Assembly (NCBI RefSeq): GCF_030272615.1
Contig: NC_081405.1
Location: forward strand, 575,777,752 to 575,841,751
Direction of reading: 5' to 3'
Length of the DNA stretch: 64,000 nucleotides
Source: Cryptomeria japonica
Lineage: Eukaryota; Streptophyta; Pinopsida; Cupressales; Cupressaceae
Numbering within the stretch: position 1 is the stretch's first letter; each line of letters opens with the position of its first letter. Both the position numbers and the translations under genes were made by a program. Positions 10,355 through 23,980 of the stretch are shown here, in pieces. The notes beneath the pieces are model-generated. The model searched no databases and had not been told where the DNA came from. It worked only from the letters and a program-made list of their open reading frames with translations.

Positions 10355-12607
10355 CATTTTGGCACGCCCAGTCGGACTCTTGTCCTTTTGCGTTTAACAT
10401 TTTTGGTTGCAGATTTTATGTTTTTAAAGTTGCAGATCTGCATTTTTGCTTTTCTGCCACATTTGTGCACCCCTGAATCACTCTTGTGTTTTTGGTAGTA
10501 TTTTCATTTTCTTGATTGCAAGCTTTCATTATGCCCGTGTCTATGGGTAATATAATCACGTCTATGATCATTTTAACTGCATTTCTATTCTACAAAATTT
10601 TATGTTTTTCTTTTTTGCAGAAACGCGTTTGTGTTCCATAACCGTGTTTGTGGTGTGAGAAATCACGTCTGTGTTTGGTTTGCTTTTTTTTCAATTTCCA
10701 TTTCTTCATTTAGGGTTTCATTTCATCATTTTGTCTTGTATTTAGGGTTTCAAATCTGGTTTATTTGAGCTAATATCTTGTGATCCAACTAAAAAAGTGG
10801 TGCATCTTGTCTTTCAAAGCAAATTGTGTATCGAAGGCCCCTAATTTTCACGAAGTGTTTTGGAATTTTGTTAAAATAAACCTAACTTGTTTGCTTCCAG
10901 GAAGGGGTAATCATTTGAAACAACCCAAACTACTAACAAATCTTTATTGCAGGACCTTGGCAATTGTTTTCTTTTGATTTTTATTGTGTGCTTTGTTTTC
11001 ATAGACTAGAAAACACTTCAATTGGTGCACTAAAATTTAACTAGTGTCTTTTGTGTCTTGAGAAATAGGCTCTTTTGTGTTTATCTTTAGAGGGCCTGCA
11101 TCCTCGTGTTGTCACTAGGAGTACTAGTGAGGAGCGAATGACCCAAGTGGTAGTGAGGCAAGCCCCCCTCTTCCAAACCACTATAAATAATTGTATCCTC
11201 AGTGAAAGCCATGGCTAACATGTGCTAATTAGTCCATACCGACACTATGTCTCCCCATAAACCCGTTTGATCAAATTTATTTGATCAATAGTAGGGCATA
11301 ACCCCTACCAACTAGGAGCCTTCTATATTTATAGAGATAAAAGTGTCACATGTACGGCTACACAAGTGGATGCCCTTACTAGCACCTTTTTATTTTAAAA
11401 TCCAAAGTCCTTCTAGTTGTTGGGGAAAGAGGTCGGACCTCTAGAGTGGCCCACACATATATGGTTCTTAGTAGAGGTACAAAGCTCACCACATGGAGTT
11501 TTCATGGGGACTCCTTCTTGGCTGACCCAAAGAAGTAAGTATCAACTTTGAATAGCCTAGCCTCGGGGGAAACCCCATGTGGGATCAACAACTATTGTCC
11601 TAGGCAACCATAAGAAATGTGCTTGTCTTCTTTTAAACATTGAAACATTTAAGATCAAACATCAAAGCATTGTGTATTTTTTTTCTTGAAGTGTATGCAA
11701 AACATTTTTACATCAAAAAACACACATTCTTTAGAGTCATTTTGAGTCCAAACAACTGCAAACATAGAGTCCTCATCAATATTGTGTCTTCTTGTCATGA
11801 AAAATGGTTAAAACTTCAGATTTGGTCACAACAATAACTTCACAAATTGAAAAAAATGTTCTCAAGCTTTATAAATGTGTCTGTGTTTAACAAAAACATG
11901 TCTGTGTACTCTAACCACGTCTGTGTAGGACATAAATGTGCATATGTCATCATAGCAAACTATATTCACAAGATCTTTAGAAACGCGTCTATGTAGTATC
12001 TAGTCAAATCTGTGTTGGGTATTTATGTCTATGGAGTATACAGGCACATGTGTGTTCATTATTGGGAAAATTTACAATTCAGCAAACAAGAGTAATCAGT
12101 ATCAGAATTCTTGAGCTTCCTAGGTTATTTCTCCAGGTTTTCATCTAGAATTCAACCTATTTTTGGGTCTCCTAGAGTTCATCATTTTTTTACACCTTGC
12201 ATTACATTCACATTTGTGTAAAATTGAGTCAAAAGGTCACTTGCTTGTCCCCATCTTACTTTGTCAAGACAATACATACAACAACTTTTTTCTAAGTGGT
12301 CCCTCATCAAGGTCTATCACCTTTGGGCCACATTTGGTCTTACTTGGAGTCAAGGTCAACTTACCTCATCAAAATATCTATCATCTCTTTGGAAGTCACA
12401 CCTACTGTACTACATACATACCTGGTCTTACACTTTGGACATTGAAATTACACCTCAGATTCATTTACATTCCATGCAACTCTTTGTCTTGCATACTCTT
12501 TCTATTTTCATCTAATCTCACACATCCTGATCAAGACCTAGTTCATGGTTGAAACCCATTCCCAAAAATCTAGGAGGGAAGTGAAAGAGGCTCAAGAGTT
12601 TGCAAAC
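10355..12607 (+). other. Leader of the Tat-like element, with primer-binding site
   Basis: The primer-binding site is TGGCACGCCCAGTCGGAC (10360-10377), just after the LTR; I did not identify the matching tRNA. The rest is a 2.2-kb noncoding leader. It contains scattered copies of an ACGTCTGTGT-like decamer in two clusters (about 10525-10680 and 11870-12060) and a more conserved central block (11090-11620). No coding potential was seen. Confidence 0.7.
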
Positions 12608-14386
12608 ATGAGTGGCTATGAGTACGATAGTGATTTTTTTTTAATTCTGATCATACCACATTACCTGACATGGACATCTATAGAAACATTCAAACTATTG
12701 AGAAAATGGATGATACAAATAAAAATGATGCACAAAATTACAATGTTGTCAAAATATCAATACACTCAGCAGAAGTGGAGGAAACTATCATGGATCCCAA
12801 TTTTAATAGATTGGTTGAAGAGATCATGAGAAGAGATAGACAATATTTCCTACAAGTGATGGCAAAAATTGGAGCCAAGACCTCATGATTTTGACATGTC
12901 CCAAATAGTAGAAAATAGGCCTACTCAAGAAAGTCAACTCAACATGGATCAAAGGAGACCTAATAGTGGAGGTAATAGGAGACCACATTTTGTTCCCGAG
13001 TCACCATCATCCTTGTTTCAAAAACTTGAGGTCCCAAATACACATGGACAAGCTTATCATACTCATGAAAGATCATCTCATGAATAATTTCATCTACGCA
13101 GAACCTTATCGAAATCTTATGTGGATAAAAATACTCAATCGCATACCAATGTTAAGGAGAAAACTCAAAAGCAATTAGATATCTAGAGCCATACTCAAAA
13201 TTTGGACACAAGAAAACCCAGTGTCAAATTTGGGGGCAATACACTAGAGAAAACTCATGATATGCCTTATGACCCTATATCAAGTGGTCCCTACACATAG
13301 TATCCTTATAGATTAGGCCTCCATATGAGCATTTTTATGATAAATACCATCCATATATGCAGTATCCTCCTCCTCCACCTGGTGGATCAGGCATGGGATA
13401 TGGTTCAAGAAGTTGATCTCCACCCAAAAAATATTTGGAATAGCAGATAAAGGACTTACAAAAGAAGATGGAGGACATCAATACACAATAACTAGCTTAC
13501 ACAATGAGAGATATATGTCCCTATACATTTTATAAAAGAAGTCCAATCCCTCCATTTCTTACACATTTTATAACACCGAATTTTGATAAATACATAGGCA
13601 AAGGGGATCCTAAGGCACATATAAGACAATTTGTCACAACTTGCATTGAGGTAGCAATGGAAGAAACATACTTGAGGAGATTGTTCTCACAAATCTTAGG
13701 TAAACAAGCTATGGAATGGTTCTCCCAACTTCCACCTGGAATTAAGTCATGGCGTGATCTAGAAGAGGATTTTATCCAACATTTCTCATATAACATAGAG
13801 AGAGAGATATCAGTTGCCACTTTGTGCAATACAAAACAGAAAGATGGGAAGTCATTTTCATCATTCTTACAAAGATGGAGGGATTTAGCAAGCATATGCT
13901 CTTGCAAAATTCCACAAAAATAAATGGTAGAGATGTTCACACAGAATGTCAACAGATAAATTGGTTGTGACTTGAGGAAAGATTGTTTGTCCACTTTCAA
14001 GGATGTCATTGAGAAAGGATTAGCAATAGAGAAGGTCTTTATTGAGCAAGGAATAATCAAGATATTCAAAGAAAATAAAGAGGATTTTAAAGGAAATGAC
14101 AAGCCATGATTTTGGAATAAGAACAAGAACACAATAAATGATGGTGTTGTTGATGCTAACACAGTAAGACCAAAAATCATTCTTTCAGGATCAAGTTCTT
14201 CTACAAGCAACCAAGTAAATACTCAAGCAACTTCAAAACCATGAAGGAAATACTCCCCATTGGGAGAACCACTTGAGCCAGCTTCTAGGAAGCTAGTGGT
14301 AAACAAGATAATAAAAATTCCAAAAAATCCTCTATATGAGCCAAAAGTCAAACCAAATTAGTGGAATGATGATGAGTATTGCGAAT
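12608..14386 (+). pseudogene. Gypsy (Tat-like) gag, first part
   Basis: The frame opens at ATG 12608 (MSGYEYDSDFF). The retrotransposon capsid domain lies at 13504-13920: GDPKAHIRQF, QAMEWFSQLPPG, SWRDLEEDFIQHF and SFSSFLQRWRDLA. This is the classic plant gypsy Gag fold and would form the particle shell. Stops and frame changes lie between 12650 and 13500 and after 13920. The frame reaches GAA-T at 14383-14386, where a copia LTR has been inserted. Confidence 0.85.
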
Positions 14387-15907
14387 TGATAACTTAATGA
14401 TGAACGAATAGTACCAAACTGGTACTGAGAGGGGGGGGGGTGAATCAGTATAGGCAAAAACTCAACCTTAAACCAATTTGTCAACTAACACTTATGCATT
14501 GATAGACAAACAACAGCATCGGTCCTTCAAAAGAGTTCAACCGGCAAAACCCAGTGTAACTGAGACAAGCAAAGACCGGTTGACACTTATCTTCTCATAT
14601 AATCTAACTCTTCATTCCCATTTCACTCTAATGCATGAACAAGCAATCTACCATCAAAGATGTACATATTACAACAAGATCAACATGCATCACCACTTAA
14701 ACAGAAAACAATCATAACATCAGATGAAGAAAACATCACACATGACACACATATTTTTCACATGGAAACCCAACTAGGAAAAACCGTGGTGGGGATGAAT
14801 ACCCACAAGCTTGTTTTTGAACTCTTTGGAAGTTCTCTCTGTTAGGAGCCTTGTCTGGTAAATACAAATACAATAGGTTTTGTTAGGAACCGATCCTATT
14901 AGGGATCACCTGGTTAAGGGATGGCTACAATACCCGGTTAAGGGTTAAACCCTATTAAGGGTACCTTGTTAGAGGATTTCAAGAACTCAATAGCTAAAGG
15001 ATATCAATGACTTAGTAGCTTTGAGTTACCCTGTTAGAGGATTTTCAACAAGCCGGTTAAGGCTACCCTGTTAGGAGATTTCACAACTATTGAAGTAGTT
15101 AAAGATCAACAGGTATATCAATGACCTGATAATAGCACTCAATGTCAATGCAGATTCGCTTAAGCTCCTCTTCACCTTCTGCACTTACACTCTACAGATA
15201 TGACTTCTCTCCTCTGGTCTGGCAAGAATCATGTATCTATTCTCTTAGATACACACACACAACTTTTTCCAACCACCTCTGAAAGAATCACAACATCGAC
15301 CTTATAGGACAACAGACAGGTCGGTAGCATAAACCCTAAACCCTAGACCTGTTAGGTTAAGGAATTAAAACGGTTCAATCCTGACCATTGATCATACTAT
15401 ATTGAATGCAACAGTCTTGATCCAATCTCAAGATATTCTCCATCATTTGTTTTCCATCGATTTCATGGTGGCTAATAACCCATCACACGTTATCACCGTT
15501 TATAGACTTCGCACATTCTTGAGGTAGATGGGAACACTCTTCTTTATGCAAGATCCTTCACATGCACAAGGCTTACGTGGCAACACTATCTATTCTTCGC
15601 TATCATGCTAACTTCATCACATAAAGATCACCAATTGAGTCACATGGGCTTGAGATACTCCAACTAGAAATCCTGAAGTGGAAACTACCTACCAACCGGT
15701 AGTCATACAATGCTTCCATGTGTCGGTTCCCATGACTACATGTCGGTTCACCTTGACATGCCGATTCACCTTGAGCAAATATATCGCTTTACTTTAGCAT
15801 ATATACCATTTCTCACATATGTCGGTTCTCTCTTCATATCACATATTGACATCAATGACAACATACAATATCATTATGTCCTCATACCAGTTCACATAAT
15901 GCCAACA
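14387..15907 (-). mobile_element. Solo copia LTR inserted in the Tat-like gag
   Basis: It starts tgataactta and ends gccaaca on the plus strand (TGTTGGC...ATCA on its own strand). It is flanked by perfect 5-bp duplications CGAAT (14382-14386 and 15908-15912). Removing the LTR and one CGAAT restores the Gag words before and after it (EYC before, EYHKRKGHK after). It is the same family as the LTR at 3054-4477. No internal copia sequence remains, the signature of LTR-LTR recombination. Confidence 0.93.
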
Positions 15908-17611
15908 CGAATATCACAAGAGAAAGGGACATAAAACAGGAAATTTCCAGCGCTTGAAGAATATTATATAGGATCTTATTGATAGAGGTGACATCAAGAT
16001 TGAGGGACATACATCCAATCAATAACATGAGATGTTTAAGGAACCATTCTCTAAACATGACAAGGGAAAAGCCAAAGCCACAGATGAGAAAGTTAACTAT
16101 ACCAAGGTGTCCTATGATTATGATTCAACCATTAACCACATTTTGATGGACAACTATATTTCTACTATTATTGTAAAGGATAAAATGCCTAAAAGTTCTA
16201 CTTAAAGAGACAAAGTTGTCTTAAAAGGCATTGGAAATTCTTCTAAATCTACCTCTGAATGTAATATCACAACTCGTCGAGGTAAGGTCATCTTGCAAGG
16301 TGCTCCAGCTAAAACCACCATTTCCTCATTGACCAAACTTAAGTACGACCTACTAGAACAAGTAGTGAAGACACCCAAACTTATCTCAATCCTAGAACTG
16401 TTGTGTATCTCTCCTTCACATAAAGCCATACTTGATAAAGTCCTCAGAGAAATCTTTGTACCCACTGATCTGAACATGGACTAGTTTCAAGCCATGGTGG
16501 GATACCTTTCCGTTCCACATTCCTTACATTCACTAAAGCTGACAACGCCTCTATAAGCCAACCACATAATGCACCTTTACACATTGAGGCCTAACTACAC
16601 AAAAACCAAATAAAACATGTCATGATAGATGGAGGAGCCAGTCTCAATATATGTACCTTGAACAGAATAATATAATTGGGATATTCGGATAAACCTGTGA
16701 ATGGTACAAACAAAATTACAATTATGGCATATGATGACAAAGAACACTCATCTAAAGGCACAATCACCTTACCTCTCAGATTTGGGCCAGTTACAAAGGA
16801 TATGTTTTATCAAGTCCTAGACCTCGATCTCACATAAAACATATATCTAGGATGTCCATGGATTCATGATATGAGAGCAGTCCCATCTACCTAGCATCAA
16901 TGCATTAAGTTCCCTTATAATGGAGTTGAAGTGATAGTTAATGGTGATCCTAATAAATTTATATAATACAATAATTTGAGGCCAAAGGCTAAGACAATAA
17001 TTCCAATTAACAGAGAGGAAATCTTATCATCTACATATATTGATCTTGAGTCGCTAAAACATTCAACATCAAAACAATGTGAGATTAAAAGGAAATATTA
17101 GGATAAAGGCATGGGTGAATACACTCTAAATCAATTCATGTGTTGGAGGCAAGTCATGGATTCGCTGAAAAAATATGGACAACCACATCCTTCTAAATGG
17201 GTATCTATCATTACACTCAAATGGGATCCTACTATATTCCAAAATAAAGGTGAAATGGAAGAAGAGGACTTATACAAAATTCTTCATAGAGACACTAAAG
17301 ATGATACGCAAGATCACATCAAAATACCATGCAAAAAATGTGGGAAAGGATTAAAAATCCTACAAAAGTTTGGGTACGATGGTAAAAGTCCTCTTGGCTT
17401 AAGAAAAGAAGGTATCACTGAACCTTTGAAACCAAAATTTACATTTAAAAATCAGTGCTCAAAAGGGCTTGGTTTCATACCTTCTGAGATAAACACTCAC
17501 AAATCAGAAATTCCAATGATCAACAAGAAAGCCGCTATTCCACCTACTCCAATGGCTAGGAATGAGGTTCAAACAAATAATCTAGTGATTTTGAGCTCAC
17601 CAAAACATTGA
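15908..17611 (+). pseudogene. Tat-like gag end, protease and G-patch-like region
   Basis: After the solo LTR the polyprotein resumes with EYHKRKGHK and LKNII.DLIDRGDI. A pre-protease segment follows (16340-16480), shared with E2. The protease has the Tat-type active site IDGGASLN (16626-16650) and a later LGCPWIHDM segment. A glycine-rich stretch at 17338-17475 (CGKGLKILQKFGYDGKSPLG, then LRKEGITEP) resembles a G-patch, an RNA-binding module. Several TAG/TAA stops interrupt it (about 15979, 16202, 16590, 16670). Confidence 0.8.
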
Positions 17612-17733
17612 GAGAACTAGGTGAACCCACCAAATAAGAGGAACTTTACAAAAAAATCAGGGTTGGTAAAGAAATAAACCCTGAGGATCCCAAACAGTCT
17701 TTATTTTTAGGTTCTAGGTTGAAATAATGAAGA

Positions 17734-19702
17734 GTGAGGACTCCCATTGCTAAATGCACTTTTAGTAATGACAATTTTGACTCATTCACAATTGAGACAT
17801 ATGAGGAGAGTGGTAGAGATGACCTCGACAATTACCTTGATATATCTGAAGATAACTGTATGTTCACCCTTACACCTACTAAATTTGAAAAAATTTATAG
17901 ACTTCCCCTCATTCACCATCAACTTATTGATTGGGATCATGATGGACCTTTGAAAATTGACACATTCCAAAATAAATAAAAATCATGGGTTTTATGGTGA
18001 AAACCGCATTGTGGCACTATTTGACTCTAAAAAGGTAAAAAGAAAGGGCATATCTGAGGGTGAAAACCTCTATAAGGTTCCCAAAGATGGAAGGCTCAAC
18101 ATTATCCCAACATCATACAGAGAAAAATCATCCATGTTGGTAGAGGAGACTATCAAAATGAATATTGGTACAGAAGAGATTCCACATGAAATATTCTTGG
18201 CACAATCTCTGACAGAAAGAAAAAGACCGAAGTTCATTAGTTTCTTCATAGAGCGAAAAATCAATTTTGCATGGTCACATATAAATATGCCTAGATGGGA
18301 TCTTGGTCTATTAATGCATCATTTGATAGTTAAACCAAGAGCAAAGCCAATGACACATAAATTAAGGAAAATGCATCCACAAGTGGCATTACTAGTAGAG
18401 GTGGAACTTGAAAAACTGTTGGATGTCGGATTCATAAGACCAATTGATTATCCTAAATGGATATCCAACTTAGTACCTATCAGTAATCCAAATCGCAACA
18501 TCACAATATGTACAGATTTTAGAGACATCAACAAAGATTATCCTAAAGATTAGTTTCCATTTCCAAACATAGACCTGATAGTGGATCTCACAGCGAGTCA
18601 TGTGACATTATCTTTGATGGATGGATTTTCTGGCTATAACCAAATAAAAATTACACTTGAGGACCAGCACAAAATAGTGTTTACTTGTCCCTGAGGAACT
18701 TTCTGCTAGAATGTCATGCCCTTCGGACTAAAGAATGCAAGTGCTACATACCAAAGAGATATGATTACTATTTTTAATGATCTTATGCATGTAACTATAG
18801 AAGATTGTGTTGATGACCTCTTGGGAAAATCATTAGATAGAGACACACATTTGTACATCCTTTCATTAGTCTTTGACCGGTTAGAAAAATACAAAGTAAG
18901 ATTAAATCCCAAGTGTGTCTTTGGAATAACCTCCAGGAAGCTCCTTGGATATATTGCTTCAAAAAGAGGAATTGAAGCCGATCCAGCAAAAGTAAGAGCT
19001 ATATTAGAAATGCCACTGCCAAGGAATATTAGTCAACTTCGATCTTTACAAGGAAGACTCCATTCCATACGAAGATTCATAGCACAACTCGTGGATAAAT
19101 GTCATCATTTTCAGCACTTGCTACACAAAAAAATTAAATTCAAATGGGATGATAATTGTCAACGGTCTTTTTAGATACTCAAAGATTATCTTCTGTATCG
19201 ACCTGTCTTGAGGCCACCAATTCCAAAACAACCCCTATTACTCTACGTATCAGCTACACAAATAGCACTGGGGGCACTCTTCGCGCAACAAGACAATGAA
19301 GGCAAAGAAATGGCAATATACTACATCAATCATATTTTGGTTTGTTATGAACTTAACTACATTGATTGTGCATGTCTTGTTATGGTTTTTGCCTCATGGA
19401 AACTACAAAAGTACATGCTAACTCTTAAAACTAATCTTGTTGCAACGATAGATCCACTGAAGTATCTTCTCAATAAGTCAATGCTCAATGGCAGACTAGC
19501 TAAAGGGTTCATGATATTGAGTGAATTTGACATAGAATATGTGGACAGAAAAGCAATCAAAGGACAAGCTATCATAGTTCAGTTGGCAGATGAACCCATG
19601 ATTGATGATGCTCCTCTAATTGTAGAGTTTCTAGATGAATCCATCCAGATGGTATCACACATGAAGCCTTGGAAACTATGCTTGGATAGCTCGTACATGT
19701 AA
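17734..19702 (+). pseudogene. Tat-like reverse transcriptase and RNase H
   Basis: RT begins near 18330 (KPRAKPMTHKLRKM) and shows GFIRPIDYPKWISNLVPI, TDFRDINKDYPKD, LSLMDGFSGYNQIKI, VMPFGLKNASATYQR and the catalytic box. The box reads CVDD instead of YVDD (about 18810). It continues through RLNPKCVFG and LLGYIASKRGIE. RNase H follows (LLLYVSATQIALGALFAQ), with a Ser where the first catalytic Asp is usual. Stops at about 18553, 18692, 18708 and 19172 break the frame. The role was to copy element RNA into DNA; it is now inactive. Confidence 0.9.
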
Positions 19703-21300
19703 CATGGTGTAGGAGCTATCATCTTCTTTATCACACCTCGAGGGGATTCCATTCCTAAATAATATTGATTGACATTTCCTTGCACTAATAATATATAGAA
19801 TATGAGGAATTAACAACTGGATGACAAATTGCAGTTTAGTCGAAGATCCAGGAACTTCAAGTTTTTTGGGACTCTCAACTTGTAATTTGTCAAGCAACTG
19901 ATGACTACCGAACAAAAGATAAAAAATTAACCCCCTACAAGACAATGGTGGATGACTTCAAGGAATATTTTGTAAAGATAACCTTTGAGCAAATACCAAG
20001 AGAACACAATTGAGTTGTAGATGCCATGGCTACTATTGGTTCATTGATTGATCTACCACAAAATGAAGCCCGCTTTGAGTTCTTTGTGGACAAGCTTTTA
20101 GTCCCCTCATATGAGATCACTCTTGTCGATATGATATGTGTCACTGGTCCTGATTCCCCTTTGTATAGTCTAATTTTTGCATACCTTTGTTACAATATCC
20201 TTCCTCCTGATCTATCCAATAACCAATGCCATACTTTCATTGGCAAATCTTCCCGATATGTCATATTAGCTGATACCCTTTACTATCAAGGTCTAGATGA
20301 CACTCTTGTTAGGTGTTTAGAAGGGAATGAAGCTTTGATTGCGTTACAAGAAGTCCATGAAGGTATATATGGTCCACATTCTAGTGGTCCCACCTTGGCC
20401 AAGAAACTCATCAAGACTGGATATTACTAGCCTAGTATGGAAAAAGATGTATTTCATTTTGTCAAGAAATGTAAGCAATGTCAAATTCATGCAGACCTTA
20501 TTCAAGCACGAGCTCAAGAACTTCAACCGATTGGGACTCCGTGGACCTTTTGTCAGTGGGGAATCAATCTCATAGGCAAGATTTACCCTCCTTCCAATGG
20601 CCACAAATTCATTATCACTATCACATAATATTTTACAAAATAGATTGAAGTCATTCCTCTCACTCAAGTCATGGGAAATTAAATTGCTACATTCATTCTT
20701 AACTATATTATTTGTCGTTACGGTATCCCTCTTTCCATCATCACAGATAACTGACGTCCCTTCAACATCTGAGATGTTCCTGAACTTTGTGATTACTTCC
20801 ATATTAAACATCACTTCTCCACTCCATACTACCCCCAAGGTAATGGTCAAGCTAAGGTGTCTAGTAAAACCGTTCTCAAAATCCTCAAAAAGACAGTCGA
20901 TAACGCTGGCCGAAATTGGCACATCCAATTTAATCCCACACTTTGGGCCTATCCCACACTTGGGGCTATCTTTCCTATTGAGGTCGAGTTACCATCTTTG
21001 TGAGTCTCTTTGCGCAACATTATGAGTGATGAAGACTACAGGGTCTCTCTCTTACAAGAACTAGAACTATTGGATGAACGATGACAAAATTCTTTTAATT
21101 GCTTCAAGTCTTATCAATAAAGAATGAGTCACAACTACAATCATAAGGTCAAGCATCGTACATTTGAGGTAGGTGACTTAGTTGTCAAGGAAAATCCTAG
21201 AAATCAGTAAGATAGAGAGAAGGGCAAGTTCGAAACAAATTGACTTGGTCCCTATATCATCACTGTAGTCTATGGATCAGGTACATATCATCTATCAACA
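19667..21300 (+). pseudogene. Tat-like second (archaeal-type) RNase H and integrase
   Basis: The second RNase H starts near 19665 (KPWKLCLDSSYM, then HGVGAII and ITPRGDSIPK). A frameshift follows before 20026. Integrase has its HHCC finger at 20345-20480 (VHEGIYGPHSSG ... CKQCQIHAD). The catalytic core has decayed residues: the first Asp is Asn (WGINLIG), the second is kept (IITDN) but followed by a stop, and the Glu is Lys (GNGQAKVSSKTVL). Both substitutions fit G-to-A changes. The C-terminal part ends near LGPYIITVV (about 21250). Confidence 0.85.
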
Positions 21301-23121
21301 CCATAGGGAGAACCTTTCTAAGATCTTATTAAATGAATGCACCTTTGTAGGTTGTACACATAGCTCTTTAGAATATCCTAATTCAAAAATACAAAAAAAA
21401 TAAATTTTAAAAATACAGAAAAATCATAAAAAAAAAATTCGTTACTTGGTGAAAACCTAGCAAACAAGTCCCTTGTGACACAAAAAAAAATGAAAAAAAA
21501 AAAGTAAAGAGAAATAAATTCGTCCAACGGTGAAAACCACTTTGGTGGAACCTTGGGCAAGTACCATGGTGAAAACTGGGTCACCAGCACCATGCGTAGA
21601 GACATTGCTCCTGCTTCATTCATGATTCAATTTCATCCCTTCACTTTGCACACACTCAGAGCCTATCCATCCATAATAAACTTACCCATTATCATCATGG
21701 CTTGTTATTGATTTACCCAAGATTGATTAGCCATTCACAATAATCCTTCCTTTTTGCCCCTTTCCATCCATAATAAATCAGCTCCTATTTGTGGCTAAGA
21801 CAAATCTTAAGACTAGTGATGGGTGTGGAACTAAGAGCATTACACATTCCGAGGAGTATAGTTTCTTCCAGTTTTCTTAAGTCTACCCACGCACAATCCA
21901 TAATAAAGCAACACTTGCATCACAGATCCACAATAAAGTTTTGTCTTCTCCAGAATATGGTATCAGTTTCATGGATTCGATCAGTTTTAGATGAGATGTA
22001 AACAAAAGAAAAGGGCTTCAACTAAATAAAAATTTCAACAGACTCGGACAACATTATGGTTTAGTGCTATCTATCCTTTTGTGAACGAAAACATTGTGAC
22101 TACAATCAAATAGACTTATACAAGTGACAAAGAGACACTAAAATTGAGGACTAGAATGGATGTTGGTGTCAAGTCTTGGTTTTCTTTTGATTTTATCTTT
22201 TTAGTGACATGTCTTTTAGCTTTTCCATGATGTCTCTGACTAGAGATTCTATCTCCAGGATGTCATTGACTAGAAAGCCAAGGATGGGATATGATTCACC
22301 TCTTGTTGTTTTGTTGTTTGTGGATTGTCTCTTAGTAATGCTATGACTTGTCCAAGGATATGAGGACATTATGATTCTAGTGTGAACTGGGGTATTCCTT
22401 GTTTGCAATTGTTTGATCTCCATGCAAACGGGAACAATGACTTTCTAGGTCGAACCTATATTTTTATTGTCATAACCTATTTTTCATAGTAAAGCTCAAT
22501 GATGATAAAGCACAAGAAGCTATTTCACTTCCATATCGTCTACCTTCCATCCCCCTATCTTAATTGACCTCCATCGTCCTTCCTGAGTCCGTGTAGCCTA
22601 CTATCACTTTACTAAGTATAATGACACACCAAAAATATTTTAATTTCATATAGTTTGCACCTACATTACCACATATTAGCATTTCATACATACATATACA
22701 TGTCACAATTGCACCCTATCCTGCACACAACACATATTAGCACATTTTACAATCTCATCATGTAAATAGTTATTTGCATTATCATATTCATTTGCATTTC
22801 ATACATTCACATTTTAATAACATATAAAAACATAATAGAACAAAAATATATTGCATTTTTATCATGTACATATTTGCATCCACATCATAAGTATCATATA
22901 GAAACATGCACCATATAGAAGAAACATCACATAGGTACACATAAATATAGCTGCCACAAGGATGAATCATCTCATATATATATCTCAAAAAATTATGTGT
23001 CATGATACAATGATGTCAAAATACAATGGCTACAACATCACCCAAAGGTGTCTACATCATCATATAAAAATGGTACAAAAACTGATACATAGGGAGCCCT
23101 TTAAGGTTGTGATGAACTTCC
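21301..23121 (+). other. Tat-like 3' region before the antisense ORF
   Basis: Noncoding on both strands as far as I can see. A-rich runs at 21390-21500 follow the end of integrase. TA/CA-rich text occupies 22600-23000. No domain or internal promoter is evident. Confidence 0.5.
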
Positions 23122-23980
23122 TCCCTCAGAACCAGCTGAGCTCGATAGAGTCTGACCCCTGAAAGTCCCCACCCCAGGATGATCTCTCCTACCCCCTCTA
23201 TCTAGTGGTGGTGGAGGACCCATGACCCATTACCCCACCACTAGATGCCAGTCTCTTGTCTCTCCCTCCAATTGTCATTGTAGTCCATGATGGTCTTCGA
23301 AAGCTCCTAGCCCATTGATTAGGTGGCACAACTCCATAATACAAGTCTCTACAGTTGGCTATCTCCTCTCTTTCTTTTAGAACATAGGCATATCTTGCCC
23401 CGGTGTCCTCTACTGCCTATCTCCCTGCCCTTAGTACCTCCTCAACCTCCGTGTAGCACTGGATAGCCAGATCCCTCTCTCGCTCAGTGTCCTTCAACTA
23501 TCTCCTGAGACTATCCCCATCCCTCTCTAGATCCTGAATCTCATCTGCCTATCAATGGTAGATCTCTCTCAAGGATAGTATCTCATCCTCATCCTCTCCT
23601 CCCTCCTCACCCTGTCCCTATGGTTGCTCCTGTGGCTGTCCTTGTCCCTATCCTTGTCCCTATCCTAGAACCTATGTTGATGGAACTTGTAAAGGAAATC
23701 CACCTGTACCTCTGACTACATGAGTTAGTCTCTCCTCTCTTCCATCTTTCCTCTGAGCTACCCTCCTCTTTGCTACTGCACCTCACCTTTGCCATCTTCC
23801 TCTATCTCCACCATCCCCACTATTGTCTCCACCATCACCCTCTATTAGCTCTCCTAGATGTGTCACCCATGGAAATGGATGATCTGCCCAATATGCATTG
23901 TACTCGGCATCCATCCCTACATCCTCCACATCTGCCAAAATATCCCAAGGCATGGGAACCATCTTGTGCATCTGTGCCAC
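23122..23980 (-). pseudogene. Antisense ORF of the Tat-like element (about 286 codons, with stops)
   Basis: On the minus strand a single frame can be read from 23980 to the terminal TGA near 23122 with no frameshift, broken by about ten internal stops, mostly TAG at expected CAG. It starts with PMPWDILADVEDVGMDAEY. Then come a Gly/Asp-rich stretch, a basic patch, a Gly-Gln repeat (about 23590-23660), an acidic run, and a long Glu/Arg/Leu-rich helix, probably coiled coil (23330-23580). The C-terminus is Gly/Ser-rich. Antisense ORFs between integrase and the 3' LTR are known from several Tat elements; their function is unresolved. No N-terminal ATG is certain: ATGs occur at 23971 and 23962, and a stop lies at 23984-23986. 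Confidence 0.6.

Noticed and set aside
13530-14210. A 226-codon minus-strand frame opposite the Tat-like gag
   Set aside because: It is the shadow of the conserved plus-strand Gag capsid region, which has clear family motifs.
16290-16484. A separate small gene at the pre-protease segment
   Set aside because: It matches the equivalent part of E2 and lies in line with the Tat-like polyprotein, so it is a fragment of that frame.
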